DNA of 64,000 nucleotides from Hedera helix (lineage: Eukaryota; Streptophyta; Magnoliopsida; Apiales; Araliaceae): assembly GCA_947179155.2 (NCBI GenBank), contig OX359270.1, forward strand, positions 3,070,077 to 3,134,076, given 5' to 3'. Position numbers and translations under genes: made by a program. Of this stretch, positions 1 through 12,860 are shown one piece after another (positions within the stretch are counted from its first letter, which is position 1; each line of letters starts with the position of its first letter). The notes beneath the pieces were generated by a model that was given only the letters and a program-made list of their open reading frames with translations, had not been told where the DNA came from and did not search any database.

Positions 1-381
1 CTGAATCGGTAAGTGGCTGAATGGTTAAGTGCGTTTGTTTGGAAAAAAATTCGTCTGAATGGCTGAATCGGTCAGATGGCGCGGCTGAATGGTTAAGGTC
101 AGAATTTGTGGCTGAATGGTAGCTGAATGGAGAAAAAAAAATAGAAAAAAATAAAAAAAAATAAAAAAAAAATAAAAAAAAATAAAAAAAATTATATTAT
201 GTAATATTAAATAAATTTACAACAACTTTGAATTTTTTCAGAGGGGTAAAATATTAAAAATATGTCATTCAGATCTTTTAGATATATTAATTATCAAACA
301 ACTTTTTTCATTCAGATTCAAATTCAGCTCATTCAGATTCAGATTCAGATTCAGCTCATTCAATTTTTATCAAACACCCCC
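1..381. mobile_element. Right end of a PIF/Harbinger-like non-autonomous element (cut by window start)
   Basis: Positions 1-130 are packed with CTGAATG-type repeats and 300-362 carry the reverse complement (CATTCAG, ATTCAG), around an AT-rich core: subterminal inverted repeats. The right end reads GGGGGTGTTTGATAAA on the minus strand and abuts TTA (382-384), the usual PIF/Harbinger target. The left end is outside the window, so the duplication cannot be confirmed and a hAT-type MITE is possible. No coding sequence is seen. Confidence 0.45.
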
Positions 382-384
382 TTA

Positions 385-2471
385 TTCCCTCTTCGGATTT
401 TATGTTTTTTTAATCACTGAATCAATGAAAATCCAATTTCAAGTTTTCACGGTAAACTGTTGAACCCTGTGAGCCTCATGGTTTGCAATGCTCTGCGTAA
501 GTATTTTAATGGTCATTCAAGAACTCACCTTGTAAGGCTCCATTTCAGCCTGGGCTACTAGCTTGTTGATTGATGGCACTTGAAGTTAATGAAAATAGAT
601 GATCATTCGTGAATGCAGATGAAAGATAAGAGTATGCAAGGAGAGAGAAAATCTACGGTGATTCTATTAATTATTCACTACCTTACGGCTTAATTTTCTA
701 TACTACTTATATTTTATACAACCAAGAAGTTCCAAGAAAATAACCGGTCTTCTAAACTGCGGCTAATTAACTAATTTATACTGTATGCACCTAATTACCA
801 AAGGAATTATCCTGAATTGCAATTTGCTCTGCTAGCTGTCTATATAGATGGTTTACGACGTCCATTGGGCCAAGTCCCAGCAAGTGTATCGTTGACAACG
901 AGCTCTTTGGGGCTTCAGTTGCTGCTAGTTTGCAGCGTGGGTACAACAGTTGGTGCTGATAATGTGTATTTTCATAGGTCCTGATCATGGGTTTAATGGG
1001 TACATCCGCCCATTGAAAATACTTGACGGCTTTTGTTGTCAAGGATAGTTTCGATGTGAAAATAAATATTGAATTAAAGAAAATAGTAGGTCAACAACGG
1101 AGATTAAAGAGGTTTTAGTAGTGAAAATAGAGTATGAGAGATTAAAGAAAATATGCAGAGATTACAGAGGTTTTAGTAGTGAAGATAGAGTATGAGAGAT
1201 TAAACTTTACTTCTAGGCTTACTTTGGTTTTTATAGGGATCCCGTTATGAATTTTCAAGTGTTTGGGCATGCTCCCCCCTCCGCCCGTTAGGCTGATTAT
1301 TCAGTTATAACTAAACCGAATAATCTATTTGGTTATAACTGAAATTTACGTAATTTTAATATCCGAACAAATATTCAAATAATAAGGTAACCGAATAACC
1401 GATTTTTCTTTCCGGTGAAATTAAGTTCCATTTTTGTTAAACAAAAAATTCATTTTAATTTTTCAATACTAGAGCTTCCAATCAATAATTAATAACAATC
1501 AACAGCCATAATAATTTATAACTTTAACAAAGTTAAATGGTTTAAAATTAACAATTTGAAATTAAAAATAGTTTTCTTTTTTTATTTTTTTTTAAATTAT
1601 GTGGTTAACTGAACAGTATAATTTTTATATCTGAAATCGAACCCGAGAATCAAATCGTAAAACAGTTATAACTGAAAATGTCCAAAAAATTCGGATCCTA
1701 ACAAATTCGGTCGGTCCTTTGATCTTCCCGATCTGAAGATGATTTGGGGGGATACGCTCCGAGGTATATACTAAACAATTAGCAGCCTTGCTAGAGCCAT
1801 TGAGCTGCCTTCTACTATCATCAATACGATCCTCTTGCCTACATAAAGAAGGATCTGGTAGCAAAGAACCTTCTTTATGAGTGAGCTTCTTGTGTTGTTC
1901 CTTCGTAATGTAAGAGATTTTGAATACAACTATTATGTACATTAAGCAAATATTGCGTCTACAAGATCTGTACCGTTTAATCCAATAGCTGATCTCAATT
2001 CTTGTTCAAATTTTAATATACTCCGTATTGGTTTAAAAAAAAATCAGTTGCAAAGCCATACTTTTTTTTCTCAAAAATTAGATAAATTACTTTTAACTGT
2101 ATTAAATTCTCATACAACTTAATATGTCATAACAATCCCACATGCCCTATTGCAATTTGGAAGTGTATACATGCATGTGTCCTCAAATGGTATGCACATT
2201 GCACCAAACACCATCCAAGTAATGATCAAATATTCCCATTATGCAAAATTTTAGTTACTTCATTATAAATTTTGCCAGTAATAACAATACATATACTCAA
2301 ATTTCACCACAATAATTGGGATAATACAACAGTACTAGTGCTGTTCTATTTCCCAATGCATCAAATTAATAATACATATATAGATACTTGAGGGGTGTTT
2401 TATTCTTATATTAATATAACCATATCAATTCCTCATAGAAAAGGAATTAATTTATGGAACTGGGAAAAGTT
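385..2471. other. Intergenic DNA, no convincing gene
   Basis: AT-rich sequence with short open frames on the minus strand (791-1042, 1625-1942) that I do not recognise and that have no clear splice structure. They could be worn transposon or gene remnants. Two near-copies of a 60-70 bp segment (TTTTAGTAGTGAA with AGAGTATGAGAGATTAAA) lie at 1109-1206. Confidence 0.5.
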
Positions 2472-2753
2472 CTAGCACTTGGGAAAAGGAATTCCACAAG
2501 TCTTAGAAATCTTCTGAGCATTAGGAGAGTCAAAATATTTCTTGAACATGGGGTGCTTGGCGTACTGGCAAAGGCAGGGCTTTTGCTCATTCAGCTTAAG
2601 GCAGCAGACTTTTGTTGGTTGCGACGGCCCCGTGAGCGCGGGCAGGCACGACGCAAGCTCGTTTGCGTTGCACACAGCCAGAACCGAGAGCTGGGCTTGA
2701 GCTGCCAGCAGAAGCACTAGCACAGCACAGATAATAGTTTGTGAAGACCTCAT
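2472..2753 (-). CDS. Non-specific lipid transfer protein, type 2 (nsLTP2)
   Basis: Intronless gene for a 93-residue secreted protein. Residues 1-26 are a signal peptide (basic start, then a leucine/alanine-rich core ending in VLA). The mature part of about 67 residues has the eight-cysteine pattern C-C-CC-CxC-C-C, with leucine between the CxC cysteines, as in type-2 (about 7 kDa) plant LTPs. Such proteins bind lipids in a disulfide-stapled pocket and act in the cell wall, cuticle or defence; which role applies here is unknown. I chose the ATG at 2751-2753: the frame can be extended upstream only to a GTG at 2765, which is not a normal plant start, and the signal peptide is best placed from the ATG. 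The stop is TAG at 2472-2474. A TATA box lies about 100 bp upstream. No disruption is seen, so the gene is probably functional. Confidence 0.93.
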   Translation of the reverse strand: MRSSQTIICAVLVLLLAAQAQLSVLAVCNANELASCLPALTGPSQPTKVCCLKLNEQKPCLCQYAKHPMFKKYFDSPNAQKISKTCGIPFPKC

Positions 2754-2850
2754 TTTTTCGGTCACTTAAAATTATGCAAGCTATAGGCAAAAAGTTTAGG
2801 AGAGTTGGCTAGATATGGGAGAAGTTGCATTTGGCTTGGGTGTATCATCT

Positions 2851-2860
2851 CAATTTATAG
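2851..2860 (-). promoter_or_regulatory. TATA box of the lipid transfer protein gene
   Basis: The minus strand reads CTATAAATTG, about 100 bp upstream of the chosen ATG, a plausible distance for a plant core promoter with a short 5' leader. Confidence 0.6.
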
Positions 2861-5360
2861 AGTAGAGATTGGTAATGAAATCCAAAAATGGGCAAGGGCA
2901 TTTTAGGTATTTTAGGGTATGAATTGTGAGGCTCAATCAATAATGATGAAATTGAAGTAAAAAAATCTCGCGGCTTAATTGTGGTCCAAGTAATTTAAAC
3001 GGGTACGTATTTGTTAGGAATTCAAAAGTAAATTTGGAATTCCGCACCGGATAAATAAAGTAAAATAAATTACTAATATACACTTATCAATATGGAGATC
3101 TTTTATACTCTCCGGTCCACAACACACAATTTTTATTTATTTATAAAGAATGTAATTGAATAAGTTCATAATAAATTATGTCTAAATGATCTCTTATTAA
3201 AAAAGCGAGCTCATACTTATTCATAGTAAATTATGTCCAGATGATCTCTTATTAAAAAAGTTGTAAATCATGTCCAAATGATCTCTTATTAAAAATGCAA
3301 GCTGATGCTTTTAGCGTAATGTTATATTTTTAGGGCAGACTGTTACATCAAGCGTAATGCTATATTTCTAGGACATTAAAATTATTACACATTATTAATG
3401 AAGTAGGTGTCAATGTATTAGACATTAATTCCAAAAAAATAAAAAATAAAAAACTTGGAATCTATCCACTGATCCTACTCAATTTTTTTTAATATCCTAA
3501 TCTATTATAATAATTTATCACTGTAGGTTTTTGCATCTGTCTTTTGTTTTTTAATATTTTAATTTATTATAATAATTTATTACTGTTGTTTTTTGTACCT
3601 GTTTTCAAAATTTACTGTCGATAAAAATCAAACTCTCAACCTTTATATTAACGAAAGTGAGTTATGGTAATGGAATGGGTGTTCATCGGTTACTTAAATG
3701 ATATAACTGCAAATTACAGGTTGGGTATTGCTAAGACCCATATAATCTTTTCCCACAAATGACAAACGTTTGGCATCCAATGCTGCTAATGCATATATTT
3801 CTTCTTATTTCTAATAGACAAATCGTGCTAAAAAGATCTAGATGTTGGCTTTTAACTTCCTAAAGAAACTCATTCCCCACCCGGAAATCTAATTTTGCCT
3901 AATGAGATAGAGACTTGTAACGCTCGGTGTGATAACAGACAACTTTCATATCATTTAAAAATGAGAGTTCTACTTTTATTTGTTTATTACTGTTTTTAAA
4001 AAATATTAGGAGTTATATGAACATGCTTAGCAATACTGTGCTGTGTCTATATAAAGTTCATTACTAATATATATATATATATATATATATATTAACAAAC
4101 ATTATGTCCTATAATTGTGTATTCAAAATTATATTTTTTTTATTACCATTATATTCCATTTATCATCATATATAATAGGAATATTGAAAAGCAACTTTAG
4201 AATACTATTAGATTTATTTAGCAATCTTAAAAAGTATATGTTCTAAATTTGTTTCAAGTTAGGTACACTTTTTAAAACACATTTTATCAGTAACTTGTTA
4301 TCATAGGGAATTAAGTCACGCAAAATAAATAATATAATATTTTAATGTGGTTTGATACTTAATAACTTAATTCACAAGACCAACTTTAATATAGTAATAT
4401 TTACAATACAACTTTTTACATGGAATAAAAGCTGAAAAATCCTCCCTCACACAATAACCCAAGACTCAAGTGTTATCCTTCATTAACTAAACATAAGACT
4501 CTATTTATAGATTACTTACAATTTTTCTCTTTAATTCTATTTAAAATATGACACTTTCAAAATAATACTCTTATAAAAATAAGATTCATTCTCATAATAA
4601 TACTAAAAGTCCAATAATATTCTAGAAGAAAGGTTGAATAGATTATTACCGATTAAAAATTATCTAAGACCTTTTTGAATTTTTGATTAATTAATTTACA
4701 ATGTAATAAATTAATATGTAATATACTAAAAATTCAATCACACAATGCACAGAGATTTAGTCATGGTTCACAACATATAACTCGGGTATGTTGCAACGTC
4801 TAGTCTCAAGTTCCTCTCTAGGACTTGATATCCTATTATTATCAGTAATTAATTTTCCTTCAATAGGTGAAGAAGCCTTTACAAAGTTTTATAGATCAAC
4901 TTCCAATTATACATACAACTACTTATCTTGGACAGTAGCTCCCCGCTCCTTCCTTAAACATAGATGTACCTGTTTTTTGATTTTAGCCCTGCTTTATAAT
5001 CTGGTCTTGAAACAAGAAGTTGGTTCATTACCCACAATTACACTAGAGACCTAACTACCCGTTGACCTTTCTAAGACTCTGGTCTTGGTCAAAGAATCAC
5101 TATTTTTTTCTCGCAGATTTAAAGACAACTAACTCACTTAACCTTTTTAAATAAATAATTATTTTTGAAAGATGCTTCTTTTTTTAAGCAGATATATATT
5201 TTCAGTACAGATTTATAAATGTTTACTTTTTCTTTATAAATAAAAATATGCTTCTTGATTTAAGCAGATAAAATTTTAAATTACGAATATAAAAGTTTAA
5301 TTAACTTTTATTGTGAGTAGAGTGCTCCTGTGTAAGCAAATATAGCAATTATATTTGAGA
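2861..5360. other. Intergenic DNA with short repeats
   Basis: Promoter side of the lipid transfer protein gene, then AT-rich DNA. Three copies of a segment containing ATGATCTCTTATTAAAAA lie at 3178-3295, and a TA microsatellite is at 4069-4092. An 88-codon open frame at 4788-5054 (plus) matches nothing I recognise and I do not call it a gene. The stretch ends at the Helitron 3' terminus. Confidence 0.5.
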
Positions 5361-5389
5361 CTAGTAATTGTCCATGCCTGAAGGCACGG
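5361..5389 (-). other. Helitron 3' terminus: hairpin plus CTAG
   Basis: The minus strand has a 7-bp stem (CCGTGCC with GGCATGG, one G-T wobble) and a TTCA loop, then a short spacer and CTAG, with T as the next host base. This is the rolling-circle termination structure of the Helitron family. Confidence 0.78.
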
Positions 5390-5428
5390 TGTAACGAAAA
5401 AGTAGATTAAAATACTACATTACATTAC

Positions 5429-5431
<3 letters not shown>

Positions 5432-5462
<31 letters not shown>
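5432..5462. repeat. TA microsatellite
   Basis: An alternating TA run of about 30 bp just inside the Helitron 3' end. Confidence 0.85.
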
Positions 5463-5464
<2 letters not shown>

Positions 5465-5539
5465 TTTGCAGCCTATATTACCTAAAGACTCAGACATAAC
5501 AATTATCATCCTCAATCATCATTCCATACCCAAAAAATC

Positions 5540-5990
5540 ACAATCATCAATACATATCCAACCACCAAAAAACCAAGCTAGTTGCTATTAATTTAAAGAA
5601 ATTTCGGCAGAGTTTCCTTTAAAAATAGATAGCCAGACAAAAATAAACCTGCATAAAAAAACTTACAATCATCAAAACAACCATCATGCCATACCCAAAA
5701 TCATCATAACCATTAACCATGTATAATTAATTAACGGTACATAAGACGGAACACCAAAAATACACATATGCATAAATTTAATACATACTCAATCATCAAC
5801 ACATATCCAAGCACCAAAACATCAAGTTAGTCGCTACTAATTTCAAGAAATTTCGGCAGAGTTTACTTTAAAAATAGACGTCCAGAAAAATCTAAACCTA
5901 TATACAAAACTTACAATCATCATTCCATACCCAAAATCATCATAACCATGTATAATTAGTTAACCTTACAAAAGAAGGACCACAAAAAAT
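5540..5990. repeat. Diverged tandem duplication, period about 250 bp
   Basis: Two copies of a segment share GAAATTTCGGCAGAGTTT (near 5598 and 5846) with similar flanks (an ACCAAAA block before, ACTTACAATCATCA after). It is noncoding and lies in the 3' part of the Helitron. Confidence 0.65.
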
Positions 5991-6130
5991 ATACACATGC
6001 CGAAAATAGAGAAACAACTTCGTATTATTTACAGTTTACACCAAGCATTCTTCAATGTATACTTGAAAATATTTGAAATATAAAAATTATCGAAATATGT
6101 GAGTCAAAATAAAACATTTTTAAATACGAA

Positions 6131-6427
6131 ACATAAAACCTCTTACTTTACCCTGAATTATCTAAAAAATAAATGAGCATACACATTTGTATGTAGTTGG
6201 GGGGAGGGGGGGATGATGCAGATTGATATAAGTAAGAATTTAGAGAGATTGTAACAATTTATTTAGGAAAAGATATGGATGAATGTAAACTTACAATAAA
6301 ATAAAGTTATCTTTGTACCATTTCAATAGTACTAATGATTTAAATCATACTTATGTATTCGTGACATAAGACCTCTTACTTTACCTTGAATTATCTAAAA
6401 AACAAATGAGCACACACATTTATATGT

Positions 6428-6460
<33 letters not shown>

Positions 6461-6612
6461 GAATGATGTAGATTGATATAAGTAAGAATTTAGAGAGATT
6501 GTAACAATTTATTTAGGAAAAAATATGGATGAATGTAAACTTACAATAAAATAAAATTATCTTAGTACAATTTCAATGGTACTAATGATTTAAATCATAC
6601 TTATGCATTCGT
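6131..6612. repeat. Tandem duplication of 233 bp, one copy with a 32-bp G run
   Basis: Unit 1 (6131-6363) and unit 2 (6364-6612) are close copies, both starting with ACATAA(A/G)ACCTCTTAC. The G-rich tract of unit 1 (about 6198-6212) corresponds to an uninterrupted run of 32 G at 6428-6459 in unit 2. The G run can form quadruplexes and may be an unreliable length in the assembly. Confidence 0.85.
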
Positions 6613-6955
6613 GGCAGTATAATGGTGTGTTAGTAGAAATTGAGACTGTTTGAATAGTTACAGGTACGTGTGTGTGTTTGTGCATGTATTATGTGTGTTG
6701 TGTGTCTGCATGAGAAGTAGAGGAATATAGAGTCTTAGTAAGAGAGAATTTCACACTTAGACAATTGTTTGGTCAATTGTGGGTTATTCATCATCAAAGG
6801 TGGACAGTTCGGTACTGGATTGCATATCAATATTCTTAATGTCCTCATATCAATACGAACACACTTTGTCCAATGAGGAGAATGCACAACCACCTAAATT
6901 ACTGACATAAACATTAAAATTAACATTATTTATATTGTAGGAATAGTAAAGTTAT

Positions 6956-8441
6956 TGTGATGCAGTAATAAGTAGATTTTATATCTATTTATTAGGTAAT
7001 TTATGCTTAATTATTTGGGAGTTTTTAAGTATTTTTAGTATTTTAGGTGTTTTATTAATTATTATGTGTTTTTATTATTTTTAGTAATTTTATATTATTT
7101 TTAATATTTTTATTTTATTTTGTAGGAATTAATTAAAGCTGGTGGCAATTTTATAATTTAACTGTTGATGGCAAAATCGTAATTAATCTGAAATGAGGTT
7201 GGGCGCGCCATGCACACATGGGTTCAAATCAGCCGCACAACTGAACGACGTCTTTGGCGGTTCAAGGAGAAGAAGAGAACATCCGCGCAATGCACGGGAG
7301 GCAGGCGAATAAATACAAAGCGCGTAATGTGCGGTAGAAGCTAAAAAGAAAGAAAACGCGCGCAAGGCTGGCAGCTGGGCATATTTCTTCCTTTTCTTTT
7401 ATCCGTGTGGGGTTAGCTAGGAATAAATAAAAGGATTTATTAAGGAGTCCAAAAGCAATTAGGAAAAGGAAATAAAATAGTAATTTTATATTTTATTATT
7501 TTGTATTTTAAATCCTATTAGGGTTTGGAAAGTATAATTCCTATTAGGGTTAGGAGGATTATGTAGCCTATAAATAGAGGGTTTGAGGTACACTTAAATA
7601 TATAACTTTTATTAGAAAAATTCTCTTTTCTATTCTTTGGTGTTTTCTACAGCTATGTGTGACTAAACTATTTTTCTTGGTTTAAGTGATTGAAGCCATC
7701 AAGATTTATACACTCTGAGATCTAATTTATTTTAATTGTTCAATTTATATGTTGAGTATTAGATATTTTTCTGTGTTTAATTTTATGATTGATTCGTTTG
7801 ATTGCTAGGATGCATACTAGTTTATTATTCATTGAAATCTACTGCTAAATTAAATATTAAATCTGTAATTGTTTGGTCACTTTAATTTGCGAGGCAACTA
7901 AGATTAATAATTATTTTGCAGATCAAAAGATTGTTAGATCTTAGGAAGAATATTCATCTAAATTAAATGCAGACGCTTGGATTGTGTTGTTTAGTTCAAC
8001 GATCTCTCTAATTCTTAAAGCTTCTACTAAGTTAAATCTTTAGCGTTTGTTTTAGGTTATTTAGTAGTAAGGGTTATTTAGATCTATTGTTTCTACTTAA
8101 ACTAAAATTAAGGAGAGATAGAAAAATTATTCGAATAGGAGTAATTATTCCACGTTGAAAATTTAAAATATGAATTGAGTTATTTTTGCGTCAGTGATCA
8201 GTTGTAAATTCTTGATGGTGGATATTAACTTAAACCAAGGCTTTTTCTTCTTATTTATTTCATTAAATTACTTGCATATTTATTGATTTCAGTTAATTTA
8301 CATTATTTCTTTAAAAAACCTCCAATTTTGGTTTACAAAACATAAAATTAAATCAATCATTCTCTATGGGATTGACTTTTACTTGCACTATTACATTAAT
8401 ATTTTTTAAAAGTAAGATTTTATTTTTGGGTGCCTGCGACA
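6956..8441 (+). repeat. LTR-like block, probably a solo LTR inside the Helitron
   Basis: The block starts TGTGATGCAG and ends GGGTGCCTGCGACA. It has an LTR-type layout: a TATA box with CTATAAATAGAGG (about 7569-7581) and a 3' segment with TCTATGGGATTGAC, as in 3' ends of some plant LTRs. I found no 5-bp target duplication at these ends, so the borders are tentative. A 7-bp repeat ATGCAGT occurs near both ends (6960-6966, 8449-8455). There is no coding content. Confidence 0.4.
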
Positions 8442-8654
8442 ACACACCATGCAGTGACATAAAAGTAGATTTACCTGATTACGTCAGCCCCATCCACAAA
8501 GGTCCATTGTATATACTCTATCGTTCTCGGTGAAAAATTCGCTCCAACCCTACAAAGAATGAACCTCATTGTAAAATTAAGTTGAAATGTTGAAAAGATT
8601 ACATAATTCAGTAGAAATAAACTTGTTTACCACCATTTAATTGTCGTAAGAGTA

Positions 8655-11600
8655 TTAGAACAAAACTTTCGGGTAAATGATATTTGTAGTGCAATTCGAC
8701 CCATCTTCCGGAAGGAGGACAATAATACGATCCGAAGATGTGCATCTAGAAAGTGCCACATAAAGGTGTCCATGACTAAAAACAGGTGTTCGCAAAATCA
8801 ATCCCAACGAACTTGACAGATTGTCCTTGGGCTTTATTGATAGTCATAACATAAGTTAATCGGACAGGAAACTGACGTCTTGCCATTTGAAAAGGCAAGC
8901 CTAAAGATGTTGGTGTCAATGATATTCTCGAAATGAAGACTAAATTGCCAATTTTATCTCCATTTAATATCCGAGTTTCGATTACCCTTGAGGCACATCT
9001 AACAACCATCAATCGTGTGCCATTACGAAGTCCATCTTTTGATGCAATATTTCGTAACAACATTATTGGGCATCCAACCTTCAACTCCAATTTAAATGGT
9101 GGCAACCATGAAGGATTCAGCGAGTTTAAGTACTCATTAGGATATCGATTCCTAATGGTATGATCAAGCTCATCACCTTCAGACATTTTATCTGTAGCTA
9201 AAAAAGTAATTGTTTCTCCCGGAGTAATATTAAGTGCTACATAATTTATATCACTGACGTCGTCATTGCGAGTAGATGGAATTGTGCGTTCAGTGAATAA
9301 GATTGGAGTCACTATACCAACCACATCCAATTGTGGATAGATTCTAAATATCAATTCATTTAAATTATGACATCGATTTATTGTAGATGGAAGTTTCACA
9401 ATTTCTTGGGGATTGGTCCCAACCTAAAAAATGAATTTATAATTAGTCACAAAGTGAGATTTAATTTAAAGCATCATGTTATAAAATTTAATTCATGGTT
9501 GAATGAAATATTACCTCCATCAAGAATTGAGCAAAATTAGTACTTCGAACGTCTGTGCGAGTTAATCGCATGTTTAAACCCAAAGTCAAAACACATATGC
9601 CTTTCCATAGCGAAGACCGTCTCAATGATGCACCCACAATTTGCTCGCGAACGCCTTTAGGAATAACATGCAATATTTGTCAAAAGTCTCCACCTAAGAC
9701 AATAGTGATACCCCCAAAAGGTCTTTTATCGTCTCTGATATCTTGAAAGGTGCGATCAACTGCCTCAACACAGTATCGATGTTGCATAGGAATTTCATCC
9801 AATATTATCTGCTTTGTTTTTCTAAATAATTCGGCATGCATTGATTGTTTAGTGAAACCACAAATTGAATTATCTAGGGTTTCCAAAGGAATACAAAATG
9901 TAGAATGTGCAGTGCGCCCCCTACCAATACCAACGATGCAATACCAGATGAAGCCACATTAACAACAACATGTCCATAGCTACGCAATTTGGTTGCAATG
10001 GTATTATACAAAAACGTTTTCCCTGTCCCAGCACCTCCACTCAAAAAGAAAGTAGTAGTTATGTTTTCACATACTGACGTTGTGACAGCAGTATAAGTAA
10101 CAAGTTGTGCATCATTAAGGCCGTCAACATTCATTTGTGCATCGGACTGTCGTGCCTCATTCTCAAGTTATTGGTGCTCAAATAGTAATCTATTTCCAAC
10201 TATTGCATTCCAATTTCCAGTTGGTTGTGGCATGGGTGGAAAATCAACTAAACTCTTCCCCGACTCATGGAGCAATTGATTCATTAAACATAAGCCATAA
10301 TCTTCAATATGAGCATCGGTTGGATTCAGAATACCAAACATAGTACAAATCTTGTGTGCTAAATCATCACATATATGTGATGAGAATTGCTTCCACAATT
10401 CAAATGGATGCAACGGAAAGCATTCAGTTAGAATTATAGCAAATAGTCTCCTTAATTGGTATCCCGTTCTCATAATTGCAGCCTCTTGAAGACACTATAC
10501 CCATTCTTCATCATCTTCAAGAAGTCCTCTTGCAACACATGCTGACTTGAATGTATCATGCATAACATTATTTACCGTGCGTAGTCAGTGAAATGAAGTA
10601 GGTCCTCTGACAATAGTTAGAAGCAAACGCAAATAAAACCGCTCACCTGAATTAGGGCTAGCAAGTACATTATACCAATTGCATAACCCCTTTGTCTTGG
10701 AGTCCATTTATTGGTAAACTTGTTCTAAACAAATTTGTTTGGAAATTCCTAATAAGTTAATACACGGGCAGATTCATTTGTAGCGCAACAATCAAAAAAG
10801 CCAGTTAGAGTTGTTTGTTGATGTGCACCTTTAGAAAGGATCGTATCAAAAGATTCAGTATGGTTAAAGACCACACGATGCATCCCAGGCAAATGAAGTG
10901 CCAATTGTATAACTGACGGAATCTCTTCATGTAAAGGATTACCAAACAATTGCCATGCAGCTTCTAGAGGTCCAATATACCTAGCATCAAGATATTGTTG
11001 GATCTCATTAATTCCTCCAAGTACCATTGTTGCGCGATCATGTCCTTTATAAATATACTTATGAATGTATTTTACATATTTGAGTCCTGCACAAACTTCA
11101 ACATTGATATGACAATTAAACATTCTTGATAAATATGGATTATGTAGCACAACGTCTCTATTATCAATTTGTTGCCCCCTCACAATGTACTTCTGACCAG
11201 TATTACGACGACGATATACAAGATATCCATCGGAGTCCATACTTGTTGATTCCACAAATGATCGAGGGTACCGCTTGGTACACACCCCATTTTCCATACA
11301 TGGTGCTTGTGGATTTCGAGCACCACATGGTCCGTGTAGCATGCAACCGATGATTGTTTCAAAAGTAATTGGTCAGTTTGACAATCCGAAATTTCAGCAC
11401 ACACTAGTTTGTCCACTTGAGCACATGTTTGAATTTTATCTGAACCACGAAAGAACAAAAGTGCATGCATGCGAGGTAACCCCTTTTTTTGGAATTCAAT
11501 TGTAAAAAGATGCACAACTTTTCGACCAAAGATGTTGTTTGTTTCTATTTCCTTCATAAAAAAATTTCGTTTCAACTCAAAAAACCGAGCCACTAAATCA

Positions 11601-11758
11601 AGACGGTCAGTAGGGATTTGATGTGGCAATAGTGAGTTAGTAATTTCAGGCCATTTGGGATTTGCAGTCATAGTTAGAAAAATATATGGGTGTTGATTAT
11701 ATCACGTGATAGCCATTGAATCTTGAAAATTTTCAAACATATGTCGGGCACTACCAGT
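8655..11758 (-). pseudogene. Helitron Rep/helicase pseudogene, middle and C-terminal part
   Basis: In minus-strand order this holds the end of the Helitron Rep domain and a PIF1-family helicase. It starts with a GSARHMFENFQDSMAI-like segment (about 11700-11758) interrupted by an in-frame TGA at 11702-11704, then TANPKWPEI. The HUH motif reads LPRMH at about 11465-11479, so the first catalytic His is Arg. The two-tyrosine motif YIHKYIYKGHD lies near 11045-11080. The helicase has Walker A GGAGTGKT at 10015-10038, an ILDEI Walker B near 9810, a late TINKAQGQS motif near 8830, and after a frameshift LYVALSR near 8740, with a final stop at 8655-8657. Several frameshifts and stops split it into at least eight frames. 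The family nicks and unwinds DNA for rolling-circle transposition; this copy cannot. The missing N-terminal part continues at 25264. Confidence 0.9.
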
Positions 11759-12851
11759 GAATGTGTAATATCCCAGATATTTGAAAGAATTAGAAATAAG
11801 ATTTCTAATAGTTAATAAATGTTAGAGTTTGATAACCTAGTTGTGGAGATTAGAATTGTGAAAACTGGATTAAATTAAAATTTTTATTTGTTTAATCTAT
11901 GAACTAGCAAGAACCAATAAGGTTCAATAAGTGTGACATGGACTTTTAGGAATAAGGTCCTATGATGTATATGAAAAGAATAAAATTTGATTAGAAAATA
12001 TTTCTAAAAGAAGAAATATGCCGAGAAATCGTTACGTAAGTTCATTGATAAAAATGTTCAGTTAATTTTGAACATTGCAAGTGATTATGAATCAAGTAAA
12101 CTAATTAATATAATTAGTCATTAATAAAACTTGCGTAGGATATTTAATATATTATTTAATAAATCCAAAATATTTGGATAATTAGTGTACTAACCTAGAG
12201 AGATATTTAATATCAAGAAATTGATAAGTGAGGAAATTAATTAATTATTCAATTAAATTTGAATAAAGTTTTGATAACAAAATGGGTAAATTAATTAATG
12301 TGATTATTAATTAATGTGTAGTGGGAATAATATTTGAAGTCCCAAATTAATATTTCAATTAAAATAAATAATTAGTGGACTAACTCAATTAAATATTTAA
12401 CAAGTCTAATTAATTGTTTAATTAAGAATTTGTGATTTTAGTGTGGTTAATTAAATAAATTAGCCCAATAAATTAATTAAAGGGAGCCCAATTGGGAGTC
12501 CAATTTAATTATTTTCCAAGCCCAAACTAAAGTGTATTGGGAGCCCAAATGTTGGTCCAAAGAGGATTTAAGTGGTGACCCATTATATATATATAAGTAT
12601 ATATATATAATTATGCATCAATTTGGAAAATAAAGGAAAAATAAATTATATATATAGATATATATAGGGCTGCTGGCAGCAGCCTATAAAGGCCCTAGTA
12701 GGCTTGCTTGGCTCTAGAAAAATATTAAAGAAATCCTAGAAAACATGGCCCCTAGATCCCTCCTCATTTTGTGGGTCTTTGTTTGTGTTTAATTAGGCTA
12801 ATGTAGTCAAAGCTTGCTTAATTAAGGAGATAAACTAAATTAGCCTTCTTC

Positions 12852-12860
12852 TATAAATAT
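12852..12860 (+). promoter_or_regulatory. TATA box of the solo LTR
   Basis: TATAAATAT lies at the position equivalent to TATAAATA at 43557 in the related solo LTR, and is followed within 50-150 bp by a purine-rich leader. Confidence 0.5.

Noticed and set aside
2754..2765. Four-residue N-terminal extension of the lipid transfer protein
   Set aside because: It would start at GTG; the ATG at 2751-2753 gives a normal signal peptide.
2454..2790. Other open frames overlapping the lipid transfer protein gene (2454-2720 plus, 2596-2790 minus)
   Set aside because: Shadows of the real gene in other frames, without family features.
4788..5054. 88-codon plus-strand open frame
   Set aside because: No recognisable domain, splice signals or promoter; it may be a remnant but cannot be supported as a gene.
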